From a bacterium (lineage in GTDB: Bacteria > Armatimonadota > Zipacnadia > Zipacnadales > Zipacnadaceae), in NCBI GenBank assembly GCA_030603495.1, contig JAUVXR010000004.1:1-64000 (forward strand): DNA of 64,000 nt, given 5' to 3'. This document shows positions 49,470-57,370 of this stretch, piece after piece. How positions within the stretch are numbered: position 1 is the stretch's first letter; each line of letters starts with the position of its first letter. The position numbers and the translations under genes were made by a program. The notes under the pieces were generated by a model. It was not told where the DNA came from and ran no database searches. It was given only the letters and a program-made list of their open reading frames with translations.

Positions 49470-50437
49470 CTTTCTGCTTCTGCCGCTCTCTTCAGCTTGG
49501 CCTTCTCTTCTATCCTTGCTGCAATTCGCTCTGCACATGCAACGCGCTCTGTTGCCGTTAACCTATCGGCAACCTGCGCCTCCTCATCTTCTTGGATTTC
49601 CTCTATTTCCTCTTGGGTCAGGTTCTCGCCGCCAGTCGCCTGCTTCCAGTCGCTAGGAGGCTTTCCGACTTTCGGGTATTTACCACCTGGCCAGACTATG
49701 ACGCGTGGCGGCATTCCTAGCGCGTGCTGCAGTTGATCCTCTAGTTCGGCCTCATCCTCTAACCGCTCGCAGTTGATCGGCTCATTGTCGCCGTAACTTC
49801 TAGTCGAAAAATCCTTGTTGGCAAAGATATGTACGCGCTGCTCCGCAAGAGGTATTCTGCCACGACCCCCTTCATATCCCTCCCGAATCACTTTGTAGTA
49901 ATTGGCGCCTACCTCCCTTAGCTTCTGATACCGCCGGTTCCAATCCTGTGCCGGAAAGTAGTCGTGATACACCATATTGCTCTGGCTATACTCCTTTCGC
50001 AGCGCGTGCCACAGGATGCGCCCTATTCGATTCCTTCCCATCGCGCCACATTCTCGGCAGAGACGAGCGCCGCACTTATACGTCCCAATGAATGAATCAC
50101 CTGTCTTCGTGTTGTACAGATAGCACGGCGCATTCCCGCATAGCTTCATGGCTTCTGTTTGTACGATCCCTGGCCGCCAAAGAGACTCGAATCTGTCATA
50201 GCGGTCGAACCTCTTATGACTCAGTGTTAGCCGTATTTCTGGTATGCCTGTTCGGTTCGATGCTTCCTCCAACAGGTACCCAGGCAGCTCTATCTGTTCT
50301 AGCTCGATGTAGACAAGTATCGAATCAGCAATGTCGGAGGTCGGCTTGCCCGCCCTCGCGGTTATCTCATGCCTTCGGACTAACTTCCAAAGCTCGTGAT
50401 CATAATCTCGCAAGTCTTGTTGCGCTCTCGACGCCAC
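49466..50437 (-). CDS. Possible replication protein with zinc-binding Cys set
   Basis: A 323-aa protein. A GTG at 50437 with GGAGAG seven bases upstream is chosen over a TTG at 50452. Central text (GNAPCYLYNTKTGDSFIGTY, then KCGARLCRECGAMGRNRIGR) has the C...RLCxxC pattern seen in rolling-circle Rep proteins. VYHDYFPAQDW and HIFANKDFST could hold metal ligands, but no clear HUH motif is visible. The C-terminus is Glu/Ala/Lys-rich and helical. The AT-rich repeats at its 3' end support a replication role, which remains unproved. Confidence 0.55.
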   Translation of the reverse strand: MASRAQQDLRDYDHELWKLVRRHEITARAGKPTSDIADSILVYIELEQIELPGYLLEEASNRTGIPEIRLTLSHKRFDRYDRFESLWRPGIVQTEAMKLCGNAPCYLYNTKTGDSFIGTYKCGARLCRECGAMGRNRIGRILWHALRKEYSQSNMVYHDYFPAQDWNRRYQKLREVGANYYKVIREGYEGGRGRIPLAEQRVHIFANKDFSTRSYGDNEPINCERLEDEAELEDQLQHALGMPPRVIVWPGGKYPKVGKPPSDWKQATGGENLTQEEIEEIQEDEEAQVADRLTATERVACAERIAARIEEKAKLKRAAEAES

Positions 50438-50736
50438 GGCACGGCTCTCCAATCCTGGGTTTGGGGGAGTGGCCGGGGATCCCAGGGCCTGAGAGCATTA
50501 GGCGAAAGCCCCAGCCCCTCCCCACATCAACTACACAGCAGCTTCAGCCGATGCCTTACTGCCTCTCTGCTGCTGTCCAATACGTTCTTGCATATCCTGT
50601 GCGAAGTCCCCCACCGGGCAAGTCGGTCTGCCATAACCGCTCAGGCCAGGGGACGCCGACTTCTTATTCTGCCGTTGCATTCTTCCTCTCATCCACCGCC
50701 GCTACCGTCTGCTCCTCGCCCTCTCGCAGCACCCAC

Positions 50737-51243
50737 TCAATCCCTCCAACGTCTGAGATGCGCTTCGCACTCATCTGCAGGAAGGCGAGCTCCCCGGCTT
50801 ATCATCATCTCCAGGCTTTCGGCTGCCCGGAGCCGATGTATGAGGCTGTGCTCAATAAGCTCTTCCAGCAACCACAGTATGCCAGAAACGTCTACTCCCT
50901 CTGCCTCAGCGGCATCTCGCAGATCGCCGTCCCCGGTCACAAGCTGTGTAGACATCAGCCGGGCATGCAGCAGTGCGTGTAGGTCAGCATTTCCTGGCTT
51001 TGGGTGCTTTCTTCTTAGCTTCTGCACCTCGAGTTCATCTTCTGGACTGCTCACCACAACCGTCAAGCCCAAGCCTCGTATCTGAGTTTCCAGGGGGCAA
51101 CCCAGTTCGGCAACGACTACGTCCGGAGTTACGAAGTCGTGTGGCAAGAGGAATGCCTCAAGAACGAGTCCCCCGTGGTCAAGCTGGATCCAAATGTTGG
51201 CATCGGTTACTATCCTCAGCCCTCTTTGCGCCCTTCTGGCCAT
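50737..51243 (-). CDS. PIN-domain ribonuclease toxin
   Basis: A 168-aa protein: RIVTDANIWIQLDHGG holds the first acidic residue, EAFLLPHDFVTPDVVVAELG the second, and LVTGDGDLRDAAEAEGVDV the third Asp pair of the PIN fold, a metal-dependent RNase. The start overlaps the end of the HTH-ImmA/IrrE gene by 28 nt, so translation is coupled. The pair is a known type of toxin-regulator gene set. Confidence 0.85.
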   Translation of the reverse strand: MARRAQRGLRIVTDANIWIQLDHGGLVLEAFLLPHDFVTPDVVVAELGCPLETQIRGLGLTVVVSSPEDELEVQKLRRKHPKPGNADLHALLHARLMSTQLVTGDGDLRDAAEAEGVDVSGILWLLEELIEHSLIHRLRAAESLEMMISRGARLPADECEAHLRRWRD

Positions 51244-52286
51244 CCCATCTCGCCGTAGACTTCGATCAATGGTTTGTTCAAGAAATCAGCCGCCCGTGAG
51301 ACCGAAATACGGTCTTCGGCGACAGCTCGATGGACAAGACGCTCCAGCCGCCCGGTGTGTTCGCAGGGCACTTGCTCACCAGGCTCTCTCAGTTTCCACC
51401 CTTTGTCTTTAAACAGTTTCTGCACGCTGCAGTGCTGTTGGACAGTAACAATCCCCAGTTCGCTCAGCCGATGCATCCAAGCCTGTATACTCAGGCCCCA
51501 TTTGTGCTTCAATGAGTGTAGCTCATCGAAGGTTATGGTTGTACGCCTGCTTCCGATCTCGCGAAGAACCGCTGGCCGAGGGACAAGGAATGCGCCGGCA
51601 AACCTGTGAGCCGCCGCCTCATCATCAACATCTTCGTCAACGGTGAGCAACAGATGCCCGAGTTCGTGCGCTAGGTTAAACCGTTGGCGGTCGCCAGGAA
51701 GGTCATCGGTCATTCTACTGGCTACCACTGGTATTGTCTCATTCGCCCAACAGGAGAACCCACTAACCTTGGCGTGGGCCTCTGGCAATAGGACAACCTT
51801 GACGCCCTGATCCTCCAGCACCTCGGCAAGATTCGCGATCGGGTCCTCCCCCAGCCCCCATTCTGCCCTCAGATCTTCTGCGACCTGTTCCACACCCTCC
51901 AACGTGCGAACAGGAGTCCGAGAGGCCTTGGGTATGGAGAAGCTAGCAACGTCCCCCGGCTCGAAGACCTCCTCCACGGCCAGATATCGTTCCATCAGTC
52001 CGATGATCTGGTTCTCTGTAGCCTGCTGCGCCTTCTTCGACAGACGCGGCTCCTTCCGATATGCAGGACAGTGAAGCTTTACTGTGGTCGGCTTGAGAAA
52101 ATAATCATGCTTTACACCCAGGGCTGACGCCAGGCGAAGCAATACATCTGATCCAGGGACGGCTTTGTCCCTCTCATACTTTGAGATTGACATCGCCGAG
52201 AGCGGCGCTGCTGCTTGGGCAAGCTCGCGTTGGCTAAGACTCCTTGCATGCCTGGCCTGTTTGACGCGTTCTCCTATCGTCTGCAT
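51216..52286 (-). CDS. HTH-XRE and ImmA/IrrE metallopeptidase regulator
   Basis: A 356-aa protein; GGAGGCGAT lies before the ATG. Residues 1-65 are an XRE HTH (RVKQARHARSLSQRELAQAA, SKYERDKAVPGSDVLLRLA). Residues 175-290 are the ImmA/IrrE domain with the zinc motif FNLAHELGHLL. Such proteins release repression by cleaving or by being triggered; here the likely partner is the PIN toxin that follows. Its promoter overlaps an inverted pair of GTTTACA motifs (52310-52345), the probable autoregulatory operator. Confidence 0.88.
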   Translation of the reverse strand: MQTIGERVKQARHARSLSQRELAQAAAPLSAMSISKYERDKAVPGSDVLLRLASALGVKHDYFLKPTTVKLHCPAYRKEPRLSKKAQQATENQIIGLMERYLAVEEVFEPGDVASFSIPKASRTPVRTLEGVEQVAEDLRAEWGLGEDPIANLAEVLEDQGVKVVLLPEAHAKVSGFSCWANETIPVVASRMTDDLPGDRQRFNLAHELGHLLLTVDEDVDDEAAAHRFAGAFLVPRPAVLREIGSRRTTITFDELHSLKHKWGLSIQAWMHRLSELGIVTVQQHCSVQKLFKDKGWKLREPGEQVPCEHTGRLERLVHRAVAEDRISVSRAADFLNKPLIEVYGEMGWPEGRKEG

Positions 52287-52309
52287 TTGTCATCGCCTCC
52301 CTTTCCGTA

Positions 52310-52345
52310 GTTTACAGTATACCAGAAATGTGGTAAAATGTAAAC
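52310..52345. promoter_or_regulatory. Overlapping divergent promoters with inverted operator
   Basis: Plus strand: TTTACA (52311-52316), 17 bp, TAAAAT (52334-52339). Minus strand: TTTACA (52339-52344), 17 bp, TATACT (52316-52321). Each -35 touches the other's -10. The two -35 boxes lie in inverted copies of GTTTACA, part of GTTTACAGTATAC (52310-52322) and GTTTACATTTTAC (52345-52333, minus). One repressor dimer could close both. Confidence 0.65.
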
Positions 52346-52382
52346 CGAACAAGACACTTCATATCAGAAAGGAGATGCTAAC

Positions 52383-52469
52383 ATGGCGAAGAATCGGCCC
52401 GTCGGTGACGGACGCCGCCGTGGAGCCGTCAGAGGCCGGTCCCAGGCCGCGGGCTCCCTTAGCTCTTAA
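52383..52469 (+). CDS. Truncated small basic protein
   Basis: AAAGGAGA lies before the ATG. The 28 residues start MAKNRPVGDGRRRGAVRGRS and end QAAGSLSS. The first 21 match the start of a widespread small protein (MAKNxPVGDxxRxGAVxxRSQ) usually about 60 aa; the rest is missing, so this is probably a frameshifted or truncated copy. It is driven by the plus promoter at 52311-52339, divergent from the HTH-ImmA gene. Confidence 0.5.
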   Translation: MAKNRPVGDGRRRGAVRGRSQAAGSLSS

Positions 52470-52667
52470 CTCGGCTATCTCAGCAGGCGTCGGGCCAGGC
52501 TTGTTATTGCGATCTGCTTCTTCTCTTGCTGTGGTCTTCGTTTCACTGCGGCTTCCTATTCTAGTCGCTATCGGGAGACGCCACTATCATCAGAGCGTCT
52601 AAGTCTTCCTGCTAGCAATTCCCCTCCACCTCTTTCCGGTCCAAAACAGTCGATCTACCCCAAGCCC

Positions 52668-52856
52668 TTACCTATCCCTAGAAAACTGCTCTACGACCTT
52701 ACATATGGCATCCCAACTCTTACGGTCGTTAGAGCGCAGGAACGCAGCCATATCAAGCAGTTTGTCGGTTGTGCTCGCGCCGGCATGGTCTTCTATTTGC
52801 GAAAGAAACTGAAAAGAATTATAGATAGTACCGCTGTGCCGGTGTACCGCTGTCAT
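52668..52856 (-). CDS. Small hypothetical protein, 62 aa
   Basis: The frame reads MTAVHRHSGTIYNSFQFLSQ, IEDHAGASTTDKLLDMAAFL and RSNDRKSWDAICKVVEQFSR. It looks like a helical soluble protein. There is only a weak ribosome site (ACGGAAGA). No family. Confidence 0.4.
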   Translation of the reverse strand: MTAVHRHSGTIYNSFQFLSQIEDHAGASTTDKLLDMAAFLRSNDRKSWDAICKVVEQFSRDR

Positions 52857-52916
52857 TCTTCCGTCTAATAGCCCCGATTTACCCCACCAACCCCATCCCT
52901 TGCGCTAACTTCCGCC

Positions 52917-53738
52917 CTACGGGCCTCCTGTGCGATTGGGGGCCACTTGCAGTCGCCGCAGCCGCGCGGCTAGCCCGAGCAGCCCTAGGCCGAATAGTGC
53001 GATCGTCCCGGGTTCAGGTACGGCTTCGGTGGCGATGTGTATTTCATCGATATACCAGGACCCGGGAGAAGAGAAAGTCCATGTTATAAGCTCAAATGCC
53101 GGACTTGGCACGATCTCTATGTACCAAGTATCACTTACCCAGCCATCGCCCAGCTCATCGCTAAATCGGAGTTCAGGCCCGTTCCACCGGTATGCCAGCT
53201 CTGGCCCGCCGATTAACTGGAGGTTCTGATGATATGTTCCACCTGGCGGGGGCCGCATAATGGTCTCAATCCAGATATGCTTTGGGAGTACATCTCTGGG
53301 GGAATTGGCGAAGTATAAATATATGTCGCCGGAGCCCTGATACTCGATGACGCCGGTACGACTGCTGCCCTTCGGGTCATCGCTATGCCAAACCGGGGCG
53401 GAGGGGTAAGCCACACTCAAACCATCGCTTCCCATTCCCCAAAATTCAGGGGGGTACAGACTATTGTGCAGGCTATCATCATCCCAGCCATGAATCTCGT
53501 AGTTGACACCAGGGATTAAATCCTTCCCCACGAAAAGAGTAGGATCCTCTGGCCAGGTGCTAGGATCGGTCGCGAAGTCAATCGTGGCATTGCGCGGGTA
53601 GGGGTAAGGGCTTTCCCACTCTCCGGGTGCGGTGCTGCTCTCGGGCGGGTGCACGAACACATCGGCGGCAACCAGGGTAGCCGAAAACGCCAGCAATAAC
53701 ACGCCGAGGATACGTGTTACTACTCGATAGCGGGACAT
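52917..53738 (-). CDS. PEP-CTERM exported protein
   Basis: A 273-aa protein. AAGGAGGG lies seven to eight bases before ATG 53738; the long frame upstream is non-coding. Signal peptide: ILGVLLLAFSATLVAADVF. The C-terminus VPEPGTIALFGLGLLGLAAR with LRR is the PEP-CTERM sorting signal recognised by exosortase. The mature part is beta-rich, with AFELITWTFSSPGSWYIDEI near the end, like a jelly-roll carbohydrate module. Its 5' leader holds a strong structure at 53818-53900. It sits among phage-like genes but is a chromosomal type of protein. Confidence 0.85.
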   Translation of the reverse strand: MSRYRVVTRILGVLLLAFSATLVAADVFVHPPESSTAPGEWESPYPYPRNATIDFATDPSTWPEDPTLFVGKDLIPGVNYEIHGWDDDSLHNSLYPPEFWGMGSDGLSVAYPSAPVWHSDDPKGSSRTGVIEYQGSGDIYLYFANSPRDVLPKHIWIETIMRPPPGGTYHQNLQLIGGPELAYRWNGPELRFSDELGDGWVSDTWYIEIVPSPAFELITWTFSSPGSWYIDEIHIATEAVPEPGTIALFGLGLLGLAARLRRLQVAPNRTGGP

Positions 53739-53817
53739 ATCCAGACCCTCCTTACCCATGCTAACCATTCCACCTGCTGGCTCGGAGCCACCCCCCAAAA
53801 AGCCGGCCTCGCGGTCT

Positions 53818-53900
53818 GCACCTAGCTGGTAGCCGGAGCTACTAGTTAGAAGACCATCGAAGCCGGCCTTACAAACGGCCGCTCCGGTCCAACTAGGTGC
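53818..53900 (-). ncRNA. Structured leader upstream of the PEP-CTERM gene
   Basis: On the minus strand an outer 12-bp stem (GCACCTAGTTGG with CCAGCTAGGTGC, one G-U) encloses a 7-bp stem (CCGGAGC/GCTCCGG) and a 5-bp hairpin (CGGCC, GTTTGTAA, GGCCG). A run AGGCCGGCTTTTTGG follows downstream, resembling a terminator. A riboswitch is possible; some features (GTAAGGCC, TCTAA, then a GTAGCTCCGGCTACC hairpin) recall class I c-di-GMP riboswitches, but the core sequence does not match. Confidence 0.45.
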
Positions 53901-54070
53901 ACCAGCAATTATAATATCAGACCTGAAGAAAAGCAACCTTCCACTGCTTCAACCGACGAATGAACAGCCACCGGATGAGGAAGATTGCTTCTTCGTAATG
54001 ATCACACCACAATAGAGAAGACTTATATGGGCGTCCATCCTCCTCTTCTGGCAGTCTGCCAAATGGGAAC

Positions 54071-54184
54071 TCAGACTACCATTTGTTCTTTCAGGCGCTT
54101 TTCCAGACGACGCTCGGGTGAAAAGACACCCCATCCCCGCCGGCGCATACCCCCACTTGCCTCTGCTGCTTTCTTGTGTGTCAC
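54071..54184 (-). CDS. Small basic protein, 37 aa
   Basis: GTG at 54184 gives MTHKKAAEASGGMRRRGWGV and then FSPERRLEKRLKEQMVV. It is basic and helical, without a strong ribosome site. It lies 80 bp downstream of the tandem 13-bp motifs at 54265-54321 on the same strand, so it is a candidate target of the HTH-ImmA regulator. Confidence 0.35.
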   Translation of the reverse strand: MTHKKAAEASGGMRRRGWGVFSPERRLEKRLKEQMVV

Positions 54185-54264
54185 GCAGCCCACTGGCCAG
54201 TCGAACCTGCCCGCACCGATCCTGTCCCCTACTACCTAGTAGTACCTTGCATACACCCCTCGCG

Positions 54265-54321
54265 GAGCGTAAACTGTAAACAGAGCGTATACTTGTAAAC
54301 AGAGCGCAAACTGTATACAAG
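54265..54321. repeat. Three tandem operator-like repeats
   Basis: Three 18-19-bp units follow one another: GAGCGTAAACTGTAAACA, GAGCGTATACTTGTAAACA, GAGCGCAAACTGTATACAA. Read on the minus strand each has the core GTTTACAGTTTAC or a variant (GTTTACAAGTATAC, GTATACAGTTTGC), the same motif found at the HTH-ImmA promoter 2 kb away. Confidence 0.6.
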
Positions 54322-54388
54322 GGCTTACCCAGTAGGTCCTTCTGGCATCTGTATGTGAAAGGCGAGAAGGGCGGCAATAGCCTGGGTG

Positions 54389-54610
54389 CTACCACCGGTA
54401 CCGGCGGCGTTCGGCAAAACGCTGCGCGGCAATGCGCTCGGGCGACAGAGCCGCCCGCGGGTCGGGCTCGACTGCGATAACGCGAATGCCCGCTCCCTCT
54501 GGGCTAGGGACATTGGGCGCAGCCGCCCGAGCCTCACCATCGAACGTGAAGGTTATCTCACCGCGAATCGGCAGGTCAGCCAGAGCTCTGCACCCTCCTC
54601 CGTAGTCCAT
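54389..54610 (-). pseudogene. Second terminase large-subunit C-terminus
   Basis: Reads LADLPIRGEITFTFDGEARA, then SPEGAGIRVIAVEPDPRAAL and SPERIAAQRFAERRRYRW. It aligns with the end of the terminase at 55119-56732 (GGFSFSFDGDPTTI, then TAGVHVIEEAAIPQPELVNV, NPEELAKKRFAQARKG). It has an ATG at 54610 but no terminase body, so it is a duplicated tail or a remnant of another phage. Confidence 0.6.
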
Positions 54611-54681
54611 ACGTGCTCCAGTAACTAATCATCTCCCCGGGCGAGGAAAGCGATTCCCCTACGATCCTCCCTGTCTGCACT

Positions 54682-54757
54682 CTCGTTTCTGGCCGATAAT
54701 CGATGTTGAGATCACCCCTCTCTTAGTCATGTCCCGGAGACATGAGTCAGAAACGAG
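54682..54757. repeat. Nested inverted repeats
   Basis: CTCGTTTCTG (54682-54691) and CAGAAACGAG (54748-54757) are perfect inverted copies 56 bp apart. Between them, next to the right arm, TCATGTC and GACATGA form a 7-bp hairpin with loop CCGGA. This lies in the gap between the terminase remnant and the small membrane gene. Confidence 0.5.
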
Positions 54758-54972
54758 CGCGGTTTTCCCCGGTGCGGAGTTTCGCAGACATTTTAGCGGA
54801 AGGCTACTAGAGAATGGTCAGTTGACAGGCTCAGAGGGCTATGCTACAGTAATTCTATTCTGCTGGGGTCAATGCGCCGTCGGCGCACACAACGGCCACG
54901 GCAGAATACCCACCCAGGGCAGGCCAGCTCCTCGGAGTTGGTCTGTTCTGCTGCTGGGGGGAGGCGAAACGC

Positions 54973-55122
54973 TCAGCGCATCAGTCGACGGCTGACGAAG
55001 CAGAGACTGACAGCTACTATGATCGAAAGTAAGAGTCCGGCTGCGAGCGCCATTTGCTCACCACCTTTTCTTCGGCTTAGACTTGCTGCTGCTATTGCGC
55101 CGCCTTTCGAGCTGCGTTTCAT
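54973..55122 (-). CDS. Small single-pass membrane protein after terminase
   Basis: The ATG at 55122 overlaps the terminase stop (ATGA). The 49 residues begin MKRSSKGGAIAAASLSRRKG and continue with a membrane helix MALAAGLLLSIIVAVSLCFV and a basic end (SRRLMR). A second ATG before the helix has AAGGTGGTG upstream and could be the real start (26 aa). A phage-type small membrane protein; the function is unknown. Confidence 0.55.
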   Translation of the reverse strand: MKRSSKGGAIAAASLSRRKGGEQMALAAGLLLSIIVAVSLCFVSRRLMR

Positions 55123-56732
55123 CGTCCCCAGTTCCACCCTTGCCCGGGCAACTGACCTTTGCGCGCCTGGGCGAACCGCTTTTTGGCGAGTTCTTCTGGG
55201 TTTACATTTACTAACTCCGGCTGCGGAATTGCAGCCTCTTCGATCACGTGGACGCCGGCAGTGCCAGCCGGATATCGCTCCTGTGGGGTCTGCGTCCGCA
55301 CCTTGCCATCGCTCCCGATGATGGTAGTAGGATCACCATCAAATGAGAACGAGAAGCCCCCGCTATCGGGTTGGCTGTCGGCTGCCTCAGTGCCCCATGC
55401 GGCCGAGTAGACGCTATCATCATGCCCCCGCTGCGAACCGAACTTCAGCATATTGCCACTCTCGGCATCATACTGAAAGTTGATCAGTTGCTCTTTGAAC
55501 AATTGGAATCTGTTGGAGAAGGCGATGCGTCCCTCGACGAAGAGCCTCGCCAACCGCGAGAACAAGCCCTGCTGCCTCTGAGCACTCGGACTTTCCAGCG
55601 TTGCCCCCCGGCATTTGTCCACGATGTCGGAGCAATTGTACGCTTCGAAATGCAGCGCATCGGGTTGCCCGAAGATCTCTCGCGTCCGGCGGTCACATGC
55701 CAGGATCTCGGCCTCTGCCCCAGTGGGCAAAATCTCCTGGCCGACAACCCGAAATAGCGCCTCACCTTCCGGCGGCGTGAACCTTGCTACAACCGTCCAG
55801 ATCGTCTTGTCGCCCGAAGCTGAGACGCCTGCCCTGTCCAGCCCCACGCCAATTGAACAGTACCCCCAGCCCCAGGCCGCCTTGAGCTCCTCCCACTGTT
55901 CGCGAGTCCGCGGCGGCTCGAAGTCAATCGCGGCCGCCTCGACGTCCTCGGCACTGATCAATCCCAGTCCCGTCTGGCCCCAGCGGTTGCGCCATAGATA
56001 ATCATATTGCCCGCTGAGCAATTCGGCCTTCGCCTCAGCCGCCAACCGCTTCCCCCACGGCGTCGACACATGATCCCGATAGTCAAACAGAATATGCTTT
56101 GCCTTCGCATTGTAGAGCCGCCAGAGTGGGTTGGCATCTATCGGTGCGCCCGCCTGCGAAGAGATCACTACCTGCGCGTCCAGAGCCTCAGTCTGCTGGC
56201 TGGCGTACAAGTAGCACTGCCCATTGTCTTCCGAGGCATGGAGTTCGTCCACGCAGATCAGGTCAAACTGGATCCCCTGGATCGTCCGATGGTTGGCGGG
56301 GTAAACCCTCGCTGTATTCCCTAGCTCAGGCATGCTCAGCTCGTGCGCCCGGAACGAGTCCTCAGTCACATAGTCGGCCAATGCCGGGCTGTCCCGATAG
56401 ATAGAGACCAGCATGTCGAAGACGTTGCTCTGCGCCTGCAAAGCTGAGTTCGCAATGATCCCCACGTGCTGACCCTCAAAACAAGCCAATCTCCAGGCCG
56501 CTATAATTGCAGATGAACTGCTCTTCCCCTCGCGTTTGGGCCATGATGCTACCACTACCCGATACACAAAGTTCCCCCGCTTGTTCCGCTTCGTCGCCTT
56601 CCTCAGCCACGCCTTCTGATGGGGCGTGAACTTCACCAGCCCCACTTCACCAGTCTCCGGACTCCTCAGATATACATTCGCCTCTGCCCACGCAACTACG
56701 TCATTCCTCCAATTCTTCTGCTTCTTGCTCAT
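55119..56732 (-). CDS. Phage terminase large subunit
   Basis: A 537-aa DNA-packaging motor. ATPase half: VVASWPKREGKSSSSAIIAA (Walker A-like), QFDLICVDELHASEDNG (Walker B) and ISSQAGAPI. Nuclease half: GLDRAGVSASGDKTIWTVV and HFEAYNCSDIVDKCRG with acidic residues, and QRGHDDSVYSAAWG near the end. The ATG at 56732 has GAGGAGG ten bases upstream and overlaps the small-subunit gene by 32 nt. The C-terminus is duplicated at 54389-54610. Confidence 0.88.
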   Translation of the reverse strand: MSKKQKNWRNDVVAWAEANVYLRSPETGEVGLVKFTPHQKAWLRKATKRNKRGNFVYRVVVASWPKREGKSSSSAIIAAWRLACFEGQHVGIIANSALQAQSNVFDMLVSIYRDSPALADYVTEDSFRAHELSMPELGNTARVYPANHRTIQGIQFDLICVDELHASEDNGQCYLYASQQTEALDAQVVISSQAGAPIDANPLWRLYNAKAKHILFDYRDHVSTPWGKRLAAEAKAELLSGQYDYLWRNRWGQTGLGLISAEDVEAAAIDFEPPRTREQWEELKAAWGWGYCSIGVGLDRAGVSASGDKTIWTVVARFTPPEGEALFRVVGQEILPTGAEAEILACDRRTREIFGQPDALHFEAYNCSDIVDKCRGATLESPSAQRQQGLFSRLARLFVEGRIAFSNRFQLFKEQLINFQYDAESGNMLKFGSQRGHDDSVYSAAWGTEAADSQPDSGGFSFSFDGDPTTIIGSDGKVRTQTPQERYPAGTAGVHVIEEAAIPQPELVNVNPEELAKKRFAQARKGQLPGQGWNWGR

Positions 56733-57276
56733 TGAGCTTTCGCCTCCTCTCACGGTCCTCCCTGTGCTCGTCCAGCACAGCGGCGATCACTGGACTCAGG
56801 GGCTTCCCAGACGCCCCCAACTTCTGCCGGGCCGCCGGATTCAACCCCAACCTGTCCGACAGCCTGGCTAGATGGCTGGCATATGTTATTCGTCGATGGA
56901 GGATGGGTGTGAGATCTGGACCCTTCTTTGTGGTCTGAAACATCCCCGTTTCGGTTACATAGCGGTCGATTATTTGGAGCATAATAGCCATTTTGACATA
57001 CTCGCAGACTAGCGCGAAGTCCTGCACCGGGTCCACTTGCGGAAGGTCGAGAATCTGTCTGAGCAGATACCTCTGGGCCTCCGCCGCCGGTCGGCAGATT
57101 GCCCCCTCGGCAGAATCATATTCCGGGCATCGTTCCCGTAGCACACACCGATTGCACAAGGGCAATAGCCCCAGGCCCTGACCATCTGTATTCTCCAAAT
57201 ATCGGTAGGCTTGGTGCTTTAGTGGCGCTACTTCTCCAGGCAGTAGATTCTCCGGTGTACCTCTCGGGTTTGCCAC
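56701..57276 (-). CDS. Terminase small subunit-like protein
   Basis: A 191-aa protein with GTG start, AGGAGGAG five to six bases upstream. An N-terminal Cys set (LCNRCVLRERCPEYDSAEGA, then IC) could bind zinc or iron-sulfur. The C-terminal helices with LSDRLGLNPAARQKLGASGK are typical of P27-family terminase small subunits that recognise DNA for packaging. It overlaps the large-subunit gene. Confidence 0.75.
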   Translation of the reverse strand: MANPRGTPENLLPGEVAPLKHQAYRYLENTDGQGLGLLPLCNRCVLRERCPEYDSAEGAICRPAAEAQRYLLRQILDLPQVDPVQDFALVCEYVKMAIMLQIIDRYVTETGMFQTTKKGPDLTPILHRRITYASHLARLSDRLGLNPAARQKLGASGKPLSPVIAAVLDEHREDRERRRKLNEQEAEELEE

Positions 57277-57298
57277 GATGGTCTCCTCCTAATACACA

Positions 57299-57330
57299 GG
57301 CGGCTGGGAGCAGTCTCCTCCCAAACCGCC
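57299..57330 (-). terminator. Hairpin after the integrase gene
   Basis: GGCGGCTGGGAG and CTCCCAAACCGCC pair with one bulge around a short loop. It lies between the integrase stop (57371) and the terminase small-subunit start (57276). Confidence 0.45.
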
Positions 57331-57370
57331 TGATTAGCCTTGCGGCAGATTGTGCTAGCAATCTAGCTCG

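Noticed and set aside
44690-52935. Weak similarity between 44700-44800 and pieces near 52628 and 52873
   Set aside because: About 30-bp stretches with many mismatches; not enough to call a repeat by eye.
53949-54395. 148-codon minus frame
   Set aside because: It crosses the tandem operator repeats and has no ribosome site; a shorter frame (54071-54184) looks more coding.
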